From contig SMMW01000141.1 in the NCBI GenBank assembly GCA_004794655.1, forward strand, positions 1,258,501-1,322,500: DNA of 64,000 nt, read 5' to 3'. Every line of letters starts with the position of its first letter. The stretch's first letter is position 1. Position numbers and translations under genes: made by a program. Source of the DNA: Marisa cornuarietis. Lineage: Eukaryota; Mollusca; Gastropoda; Architaenioglossa; Ampullariidae. Below are positions 55,791 to 64,000 of this stretch, one piece after another. The notes under the pieces were generated by a model. That model searched no databases. It worked only from the letters and a program-made list of their open reading frames with translations, and was not told where the DNA came from.

Positions 55791-56705
55791 CCATTTTTGT
55801 TAATTTTTTACACGCACAAAATGCGTTGTTTCGGAAAAAAAAGTTAGTGCAGACGACAGTTCATTCATTTTTCTATCGAGTGATCTTCTTTTTGTGACGT
55901 AGTTTTTACGTTTGACAGTAATTTTCTGCGTTTTCCCATGGTAACCCAACCCTATTTTTTTCGAAAATGGCTACCCGGGGTAGAAAGTTCGACCGGCAGC
56001 TTTGAAAATTTATATTTATTAACCTACAGTAAATGCAACCATCGGTAATACGCCGTTTTAAAGAGCATTTTTTAAACATTTCTTTGGTGTAAATTTTAAG
56101 ATACAGAGGTTTAGTCTTCGAGTACTAAAATCAAATGAAAGATTACGACTGTACGCATTTTAGAAATTTTTTCGGAAATTAACAAAAAAATTATTTACAC
56201 AATATATACAGACATAAAGTACCAAACAAATATATGTTTCATTAGAATATACATTATAATTTTAAAATTACTTACTATTTTCGTCTCCTTTGCGGTTGTT
56301 GAAGTATAAATCCATGTCAAAGTGAGACACAACAACGTGCTTCAAGATGGCGCTTAGCCATTTTTTTTTTTTTCACCAAAATACACGTGATCACGCGTGA
56401 TTCACTGCCAATTCAAGGAAGAGAATCATTGTGGACTATTTCCTTACTGTTTCAGTAGTTACCTCCCTTATGTTATTTTCAATTTTGCTTTTAGAAACAT
56501 GTACTGTCACCACGAAAATGTTTTGAGACGCACTCATTATCATGGCATTTTCGGTTGGGAATACTATAAAAGTATGTTTTTAAGCAAACACAAGGTAAAG
56601 CTGTTTCTTTTCTACATATTTCGATCTATCATTATCAATTTAAATTGTTCATCTACCCCTTTTAGTTATTTTTTTATGATTTTTTGAGAAAGGGCTAAAA
56701 ACTTG
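55791..56705. other. AT-rich unique stretch; palindrome and YY1-like motif
   Basis: CAAGATGGCGCT (about 56343) resembles a YY1 site, and ATCACGCGTGAT (56390-56401) is a perfect 12-bp palindrome after CACGTG. The frame 56397-56687 is Phe/Tyr-rich, as expected from AT-rich DNA, and is not supported. Confidence 0.4.
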
Positions 56706-57007
56706 CGTCCCAGGGGGTAGAACGCCTCCTCAGCCTTCCGTCAAGAATGAGCTAAAGCACCACCTTCACCGAAAGCTTCACCTGGTGTCATCCCCAATGT
56801 GCTCCTGTGGAGACGCAGAACAAACTACGGAGCTCATCCTACAGGAGTGTAGAGTCCTCCAGGTACTGAGGGCGGAGGTCTTGCCCTCACCGATGCTCCT
56901 CGACACCTGTGGATCCTCTAGAGATGACTGGCAGTTTATCTCGAGAGCTGGCCTCCAAGTGTGTCAAAAAGGCGAACAAGAACAACAAAAACAACAGCAA
57001 CAGCAGG
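56706..57007 (+). pseudogene. LINE polyprotein C-terminal fragment with AAC/CAG-rich tail
   Basis: The plus-strand frame reads KNELKHHLHRKLHLVSSPMC then SCGDAEQTTELILQECRVL, and continues through WQFISRAGL. The pattern H-L-H-R-K-L-x-L-V-P-S-P-M-C-x-C-G-x-A-E-Q-T-x-E-H-x-L-Q-x-C is a conserved tail of several invertebrate LINE polyproteins. The first frame opens about 50 bp before the GTG at 56785, with no real start. After the coding part come AAC and CAG units (about 56976-57006), a plausible 3' tail. It is a severely 5'-truncated dead copy. Confidence 0.65.
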
Positions 57008-57610
57008 TATGCATTTTCTTTAAATCAAGTTTCTTGTGTTGAGCAAAGCATCGCGATCACTGTTCACTTTCATCAGCTGGCAATGTTTCATAAAGGAACA
57101 GGACTGCTAACATGCCGAACAACACTGCCATATTAATTAAGCACGTTAAAATTCTTCAGACTTTTATTAATATGTACTTGTTTTCCTTCTCAATTCTGAA
57201 ACAACCACAGGAATCGGTTATTTTCATATTTAAGATTTGCTGTTCCCGTTATGCGACAACAGTAATTTGGATCTTACCTCCTGCCGATGTAACGGAAAAC
57301 AACAAAGAGAGCCATTGCTCCGATCTTGTGTTCACGCGTTAAAAAAATAAAAATAAGAAAAAATACACAAACACTGTCCGAATGGCGAACATAAATTCCC
57401 TCGAAGACGGAGGAAGTCTTTTGAAATGCACATGCGCATTGGGCACTTTGAGCGGAAATCCCTCGGCACACAACCTCTTTTTCGGCCTGGCGCAAATGAG
57501 ATTCGATCCGCTGTGCAAGGGCCGACAACTGCTGTAACCACCGACTTCACTGAACGGAGGGAATCGATGAAGCCGCTGCTTCTGTCCACCCAGTGTTGAT
57601 GTTCTTCTAG

Positions 57611-57613
<3 letters not shown>
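57008..57613. other. Unique spacer with a possible minus-strand exon edge
   Basis: On the minus strand, ATG (57315) in good context encodes MALFVVFRYIGR and runs into AG|GTAAGA. It is too short to call as a gene. Confidence 0.35.

Positions 57614-57671
<58 letters not shown>
57614..57671. repeat. (AC)n microsatellite
   Basis: A pure AC tract of 58 bp; overlapping V-C frames are artefacts. Confidence 0.98.
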
Positions 57672-57674
<3 letters not shown>

Positions 57675-57987
57675 TCTCGAATCAGATTTGTCGGTTTTTA
57701 GGTCATACGCTATTATTGCCAACTATATCACGAGAAGAAAAACAAGTTGTAAGAACTGAATACAGAAATCCCAGTAGTACGCACGGAAGAACGGAAAAGG
57801 AAAAAAGTCTTTTGAAAAAAATCGTCTTTGAAGTGGTTGCTGTGACGATTGTACCGATCTCCACTTACAGTTGGTAACTATCTCCTCTCATCCTACTCGG
57901 TTCATATGACAACTTTAGTATTTTCACAAAGTAGTTAATACATGACATGCCAATATAAATAATGTGAGTTCTATAGGAACATATAAA
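57672..57987. other. Unique spacer
   Basis: No features recognised. Confidence 0.5.
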
Positions 57988-58240
57988 ATCTAGGATGATA
58001 GTACAAGTTAAATAGTATTAAATACTATGATGATAGTACAAGTTAAATAGTATTAAATACTAGGATGATAGTACAAGTTAAATAGTATTAAATACTATGA
58101 TGATAGTACAAGTTAAATAGTATTAAATACTAGGATGATAGTACAAGTTAAATAGTATTAAATACTAGGATGATAGTACAAGTTAAATAGTATTAAATAC
58201 TAGGATGATAGTACAAGTTAAATAGTATTAAATACTATCT
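57988..58240. repeat. 35-bp tandem repeat, about 7 units
   Basis: The unit is AATACTAGGATGATAGTACA plus AGTTAAATAGTATTA, with GG/TG alternation. AGTATTAAATACT forms a dyad across each unit junction. Units are nearly identical, suggesting recent amplification. Confidence 0.96.
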
Positions 58241-58537
58241 GAAAACATCATAATCAACTCGGTGGTGATATTTGTATCATGTTAAATGTTTCATATCTTT
58301 CTGGCGAGAAGTATGGCAAATATGCCACAAATGTTAAATATATTGGAAAAACACAAAAGCAACTTTAGGCAAAATGTTATTTTTAACTCCAGCGCAGAGG
58401 AGGCTTTTGAACAATTTTAATTTCACATTTCTGAAAATTCAGTCATACGAGAACTTGTTACATTGGCTGACGCAGTCATGCATGCAGGCAGACAGAAAAA
58501 AGAATGACAGGTAGGAAGAAAAATGCACACGTCCCAG
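58241..58537. other. Unique spacer
   Basis: No features recognised. Confidence 0.5.
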
Positions 58538-58729
58538 AGATTTACCTTGTCCAACAATACAGACCGCCTGAAATACCGTGCCCCTCCCCGCCATACACAC
58601 ACACACACACACACACACGAACACACACGCACACACACGCACACACACACACACACACAGAGGAGGGGAGAGAGAAAGATTTACCTTGTCCTACAATACA
58701 GACCGCCTGAAATACCGCGCCCCTCCCCG

Positions 58730-58770
<41 letters not shown>

Positions 58771-58835
58771 CACACACACACACACACAGAGGAGGGGAGA
58801 GAGAGAGATTTTCCTGGTCCTAAACTACAGACCGA
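58538..58835. repeat. Tandem duplication (139 and 129 bp) with embedded CA tracts
   Basis: AGATTTACCTTGTCC, CAGACCGCCTGAAATACCG, CCCCTCCCCGCCA, a CA tract and GAGGAGGGGAGAGAGA recur at 58538 and 58677, with a partial third copy at 58806. The length difference lies in the CA tract. Frames across it are artefacts. Confidence 0.93.
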
Positions 58836-59964
58836 CTGATATCAAACTCCGCTTGTCTGCTGTCGTGTCTGAAAGTAGACAGCGGCATCTTGGTATCACG
58901 TGCGTTGTCAAGGCAGTGGGCGAGTGCAATAAACCTTTAATGTCACGTGTACTCCAGGAGAAAATGGCGATAGAACTGATAGACATCTTTCACTGAGCAA
59001 GCTTCAACAAGGAGCCATGAAACTAGATAAAAAAAAATCAGTCAACTCTCGATAGCTAACAATTTCTTGCTCATTCACTAAGAGGACACGATTTGTCGAA
59101 TTTAGGAGGGAAGTAGGGAGGTAGGATCAACAGACAGAGGCGCCATCTGCCGCGCACGACACACACCACAAGAAAGAAGACCGCATAAAAGAGTTCAGTG
59201 TTTTTCTGTTGAAATGCATTCGAATCTTTATAATTGCTGTTTATATCTTGCACCAGGGCTCTGAGGGACATCACTATTAAAGTTTTTGACACCTCCAGTG
59301 CAAACTTTACTGTTGGAAAATAACTTTGTTCCTCTACCTTCACACCAAGAGGCGAGAAGCTTCTCCCTGTGAAGCTTGTGGTCAAGGGTCAGCTAGGCTG
59401 TGGTTTTTCTTTTTCTGGTCGACAAACATTGGACTGCACATTTCCATACGAGAAAAATTATACAGAAGTATTTTTAAAAAAAAAGAACTTTCAATAAAAA
59501 AATCAGAGGCATGTAATGGTCGCCAGATGTAATTTTAAACACGCATTTCTCTCCCTTTTTGCTGGCTCAGTCCTTTCAACGTTGAAAATGCATGTCGACC
59601 CTCAATAAGCTGTAATTCAACTTATTTATGTGTTTTTAAACTGCAGTTTGTATGTGTGTCCTTTCAAAGAAGAGCGTGAGAGTGACAAGCTATTTGTTTC
59701 CCTTCGTACCACCTAGTGGAACACAAGACGGTAAGAAAGGAAAAGAGGTCTGACACAGTTAACTAAACCATTTTGCGGTGAGAAAGACTGGGTGTTCTTG
59801 CTCTTATTTACTCTCTTAAGATCTCTAATCTTCCTTTTTACAATAGAGGTAACGTGTAATCTGCTTCTTTATTTGGTGACGAGAAGGCTGGTGTTAGTGA
59901 CAATCTTCACGAGAGGAGATGAAGGGACGATATGTGTGAGAGAGGAACGGATCTACACACTTCA
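58836..59964. other. Unique stretch
   Basis: The frames at 59071-59385 (minus), 59326-59532 and 59792-59989 are unrecognised. No gene is supported. Confidence 0.5.
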
Positions 59965-60540
59965 TGTCAAACTGTCTGTGATAGAATAAAAACAGGTCTA
60001 GGCAGTCATCTGAAGCTATCTCTGATACAATAGGAATGGGTCTAGGCAGTCATCTAAAGCTATCTCTGACAGAATAAAAACGGGTCTATGCAGTCATGTA
60101 AAGCTATCTGTGATAGAATAGAAATGTGTTTAGGCAGTCATCTAAAGCTATCTCTGATACAATAGGAATAGGTCTAGGCAGTTATCTAAAGCTATCTCTG
60201 ATACAATAGTAATGGGTCTAGGCAGTTATCTAAAGCTATCTCTGATACAATAGTAATGGGTTTAGGCAGTCATCTAAAGCTATCTCTGATATAATAGTAC
60301 TGGGGCTAGGCAGTTATCTAAAGCTATCTCTGATATAATAGTAATGGGTCTAGGCAGTTATCTAAAGCTATCTCTGCTATAATAGTAATGGGTCTAGGCA
60401 GTTATCTAAAGCTATCTCTGCTATAATAGTAATGGGTCTAGGCAGTTATCTAAAGCTATCTCTGATACAATAGTAATGGGTCTAGGCAGTTATCTAAAGC
60501 TAGCTCTGATATAATAGTAATGGGTTTAGGCAGTCGTCGG
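59965..60540. repeat. 44-bp tandem repeat, about 13 units
   Basis: The unit is TAATGGGTCTAGGCAGTTAT followed by CTAAAGCTATCTCTGATACA and ATAG. Early units carry CAGAATAAAAACGGG and CAGTCAT variants. TATC-TCT-GATA is a small dyad in the unit. Confidence 0.95.
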
Positions 60541-61043
60541 AAACATTTTGTGATCCGACAATAAAGGGTTTAACCAGATTAGCTGACACTATTTAACTGT
60601 AGTGGGAGAAGAAATGGTCTAGGTTCTTTATCTGACACTAGACAAAAGGGACTAGATACCTGTCATGTAGAGTGTTACTAAGCTACCTTCATTCCGAGAT
60701 GTTTGATGTGCATTTAATGACAGGTAACTCTCTACTGTATCCTTCCACTGTCTGTCACACTTTGTGGTTACAAAGACTATGAAATAAAGAGATCATCCAT
60801 GTCGGCTTACAGCGACATACAATTCAGTGCTGGATTATGTAAACGAACATAAATATGTTTTGTCAAACACCCAACCGGTGTCATCTACATTTTAAATACA
60901 CGATTATGTGAGTTGTGATCGTGTAGGATCCACAATCACACAGTACATCACAACAAATTGTCTCAAAGTATTATTTTGCATTATTGAAGGATTCGTAAGC
61001 AATGATTAAAGACCACACAATTATCATTATTATCATTATTATT
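60541..61043. other. Unique spacer
   Basis: No features recognised. Confidence 0.5.

Positions 61044-61103
<60 letters not shown>
61044..61103. repeat. (ATC)20 microsatellite
   Basis: Twenty TCA/ATC units preceded by ATT/ATC units (61021-61043). The poly-Asp frame on the minus strand is an artefact. It may mark an old LINE tail, but no 3' LINE motif is next to it. Confidence 0.96.
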
Positions 61104-61104
<1 letters not shown>

Positions 61105-61499
61105 GACATCAACATCGCATTCGTTAAGGTGAAAATTGATTTGTAATATCTGCTCACATTTGTTCGTGTTGAGCGCATTCTAAGCGGTGACATTAGCACA
61201 TAGAAAGTTAAGGTGTTTGGTCTAACGGGTATATTTACACCCTCTTTCAGACTGGCTTTGGAGGAAGTAAATAAAAGAAAAAAATGAAATAAGTATTGCC
61301 AGTAACCATGCTAGCTCACCCCGCCCAAAAGGTCACCGGATTTGCAATCAAAAGTGGTCACGTGAGCCTATCATGGATGTCACGCGTTGATCTCGACTGT
61401 CAATGAGAAAAACACTAGCGATAACTCTCAAGGCGCATGCGCATGCCCATAAGTCAATTGCCCCAAGTCTTCATGGGGAGGACAGTTGAGTGTGACAGG
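61104..61499. other. Unique spacer
   Basis: Includes CpG-containing GTCACGTGAG near 61357. No gene is seen. Confidence 0.5.
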
Positions 61500-61815
61500 A
61501 GAGCGGGTGGAATGTATGTTGTGTATTTCTGTGAGGTGAGCAGCTGAGACTTAAGAGCGGGTGGTGTTTGTGTATTTCTGTGACATGACAGTTGGTGGAG
61601 TGTTTGTGTATTTCTGTGACATGACAGTTGGTGGAGTGTTTGTGTATTTCTGTGACATGACAGTTGGTAGAGTGTTTGTGTATTTCTGTGACATGAGAGT
61701 TGGTGGAGTGTTTGTGTATTTCTGTGACATGACAGTTGGTGGAGTGTTTGTGTATTTCTGTGACATGAAAGCGGGTGATGTGTTGTATATTTCTGTAACA
61801 TGAGACATGGTGTAG
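61500..61815. repeat. 36-bp tandem repeat, about 8 units
   Basis: The unit is GTTTGTGTATTTCTGTGACA plus TGACAGTTGGTGGAGT. CTGT...ACAG is a dyad. As 36 is divisible by 3, 12-residue repeat frames open on both strands (61454-61808); they are not supported as genes. Outer units (GCGGGTGG variants) are degenerate. Confidence 0.95.
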
Positions 61816-63024
61816 TGCTGAGTATTTCTTTGACAGAATTTATGTTTGTGTTTATGTGTGTGCGTAGGTACGTGTATACTTATAGATATATATGTATCTG
61901 TGTATTTGTGAATAAATGTGAATGTGTCTTTATAGGTATGTATATGTTTTTACTTTTTTTTGTTTGCATGAACATATGTCTGTTTAAGTTTATTAAATGC
62001 GCGTGTTAAATATATGTTAATATATGTGTATATATATATGCATGTATATGTATGTTTTCATAATTTTTCTGCATGGAATTATAAAGGTGTGAACGCATGA
62101 GCGGGGAACATGTTCCGTGACTAGTTACCAACATTAAAGAAAAAGTGGGGTGTACATTTTGTGATGCGTGGGTAAAGGTCCTTCTTCAAGCTTCACCCAA
62201 TTGTAAGAAACAAGTGACCACCCCAGTAATCTTTCAAATATAAAAACCACAGACACTCGAGATGTTCAACGCAGTTCTATCATCATCTTTATTTTTGCAG
62301 AGCTCGGGCTTCTGGTGGCGGACGTGAACGCGAGACTGAAGTGCAATGTGCGTGCATAAACGTATTTGTCTCCGAGTCAGCACGTGCACTGATCACGTGA
62401 CAATCTCACAGTCTCCATCTTTTCATCATGAACGACAGATGCTTCCCCTTCTGGCCCTGCTTAATTCATTTCATTCTCTCGTTAGCTGTAAAGAGGTGCT
62501 AACTGTCACCACGCAGCGTTATCTGACCACGTGACTTCAAGTTCGCGAATGTTTTTAAATTATTTCTTTTACACGACAAATCACGCAAGCGCTTCAATCA
62601 AACTAGAGAACGATGTCTTTTTTTTAAAAGAGTGTTTGTCACATTTCGTTTCTACACTTCGGGAAGAGGTGAAAGGTTCCGCTGTAAAGCTTGACATTAA
62701 AATTAAAATCTCAATTTAACACTGCAAAAACAGGTCACGAATTAACGGATCGGTTGACATTAAACTGTCTTAATGACTGTCATTGTCAAGGGAAGATTTA
62801 AAAAAAAACCTCCGCTGAGCACTCATCTTCAAAGACAACTAGCATCATGTGCACAATAGTGAAAGTTACGGACTTTAAATGTTCTTCAGTAAAAACTTTT
62901 TAAAAAAGTGTTTGCAAAGTTTTCATTCAATACTAAAAAAAAAACCAAACAAAAACAAAACATCTGGACAACTTTTCACTTGCAGTGACAGTGTGAAGAA
63001 AGCTGGTGAGTACAGGAACAGTTT
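61816..63024. other. Unique stretch, weak exon-like signal at 62300
   Basis: TG/TA-rich sequence to about 62060. At 62299 a good acceptor (CTTTATTTTTGCAG) precedes short frames, one reading LGLLVADVNARLKC before a stop. Three CACGTG-type boxes lie at 62379-62540. No gene is supported. Confidence 0.4.
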
Positions 63025-63049
63025 GGGGTGGGGTGGGGTGGGGTGGGGG
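63025..63049 (+). repeat. Potential G-quadruplex (GGGGT)4GGGGG
   Basis: Five G-runs of four or five bases are separated by single T residues, an ideal pattern for a parallel G-quadruplex on the plus strand. Confidence 0.9.
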
Positions 63050-63311
63050 AAAGAAGGGTAGGGTGACGCCCACGAATACCAGCCTCTCCACGCACTTTGA
63101 CCTCATACATTCTGAGAGCAGGCGATGTCGTAGTTCTTGCCAACAGAGTTTTAAATAAAACGGAGTCGTCTGATCGTCTGAGTTCCCCCCTCCATCCAAC
63201 CACCCCCTTGCTGTTATAGCCGCCACCAGAAGCGGTCATCTTCCTGCTTTATGACCCAGGAGCTCTTCTGGTAGACAAGCGATCGTCCAGCAGTCAGATC
63301 TTGAGGAAACG

Positions 63312-63315
<4 letters not shown>
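63050..63315. other. Unique spacer
   Basis: The minus-strand frames 62933-63239 are unrecognised and proline-rich because of the G-rich tract. Confidence 0.5.

Positions 63316-63393
<78 letters not shown>
63316..63393. repeat. (GT)39 microsatellite
   Basis: A pure 78-bp GT tract, the longest dinucleotide array in the window. Confidence 0.98.
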
Positions 63394-63395
<2 letters not shown>

Positions 63396-63539
63396 ACGAC
63401 TATGCACTTGAATGTACTTTTAAAGTCAGCATGAGTGCGTACGTGCATGAGTGCGTGAATTAACTGGAAAGTTGGGAAGGTGAAAACCGACTTTAGCTTC
63501 AACTGTTCTGGCGGAGCTTTGTTGATAAAACAAGGGTGT

Positions 63540-63708
63540 GCAAGGTTTGATACTCGTGTGACTCAGCGTAGTTCCCCAGTGGACCCAGCCATCGATGGGG
63601 GTAGAGGGCGAGGGAGATGAGCACAGCCGTCCTACAAACTGGCTCTGAGATGTGAGGCCTGTGACACTTTAATCCTCTTCGACCCTAAGGTCATGGGACT
63701 ACTTTTAC
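63540..63708 (+). mobile_element. SINE family A, copy 3
   Basis: The plus-strand body GAGGGAGATGAGCACAGCCG, TCCTACAAACTGGCTCTGAG and ATGTGAGGCCTGTGACACTT lines up with the body of the copies at 39470 and 55602. It ends CCTAAGGTCATGGGACTACT and a TTTACTG tail. A B-box-like GGTTTGATACTC (63544) opens the copy; the A box is missing or upstream and diverged. Confidence 0.6.
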
Positions 63709-64000
63709 TGTTTGAATTTTCTGTTTCTTCCTCTATAGTCTAACACCAATTAAAAAAAAGTCCATTACCGATATGACAGCCACTGAAACTTGGCCTTGGC
63801 AGGTGGACAAAGCTTTGAGGAGCTTAAAGGGACGCACGTGCGAGTAAGTAAACAGTAAATTTTGCATGCAGCTAAATGAGGGAGAAATATGTCTTGTAAG
63901 TGCTTGCACAGTGAGATAAACCGGGTGCCTCACAAAAGACAGGGGTGGGATAGAAAGCTTGTCAGAAGTATCGAGCACCCAGTCTCTTGCCAGAGACGGC
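63709..64000. other. Unique end of window
   Basis: The minus-strand frame 63733-63978 is unrecognised; no gene is supported. Confidence 0.5.

Noticed and set aside
61044..61103. Poly-aspartate protein
   Set aside because: Pure (ATC)n microsatellite; no coding context.
62299..62360. Terminal exon reading LGLLVADVNARLKC
   Set aside because: Good acceptor, but only about 18 codons and two other frames are similarly plausible.

Overview
The window looks like animal (metazoan) nuclear DNA, most likely from a lophotrochozoan and probably a mollusc. It is AT-rich and gene-poor, full of long CA/GT microsatellites and 19-50 bp minisatellites. It carries several non-LTR retrotransposon relics and tRNA-headed SINEs of kinds I associate with gastropod and bivalve genomes. 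There is no bacterial-style gene packing, operon or ribosome binding site. Species assignment is inference from the repeat content only.

Confident protein-coding content is small. One host gene is clear: the first coding exon of a class A G-protein-coupled receptor on the minus strand (46478-47109). It ends in a perfect splice donor inside the E-R-Y motif and lies downstream of a CpG-rich promoter-like segment (about 47740-48060). No further receptor exon is visible to the left, so either intron 1 exceeds 46 kb or the gene is broken. Weaker candidate exons, proposed from reading frame plus splice signals, lie at 2882-2994 (THAP-like cysteine cluster), 26989-27078, 37739-38013 and 42135-42424.

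The largest ORF (15254-18199) is an endonuclease plus reverse transcriptase polyprotein of an RTE-like LINE. It appears intact except for one nonsense codon about 50 codons before its natural end. Decayed LINE pieces lie at 8617-9115, 21800-22345, 35201-36600 and 56706-57007, and a LINE or SINE 3' end lies at 48670-48745. tRNA-derived SINEs lie at 9218-9320 and 51148-51385, and a second family has three copies (39470-39695, 55602-55790, 63540-63708). Two inverted-repeat DNA elements lie at 14551-15056 and 27678-27927.

The rest is dominated by tandem arrays: 41 bp (4525-6510), 50 bp (7731-8130), 7-bp-modular (9777-10207), 31-33 bp (20164-20538), 27 bp (26660-26873), two related 42-bp arrays (29565-31720 and 32940-34015), 35 bp (57988-58240), 44 bp (59965-60540) and 36 bp (61500-61815). 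Many units contain a short dyad, two arrays show higher-order structure, and the two 42-bp arrays look like diverged relatives. These, the long-intron receptor and the candidate THAP-like exon are the parts most worth a second look.
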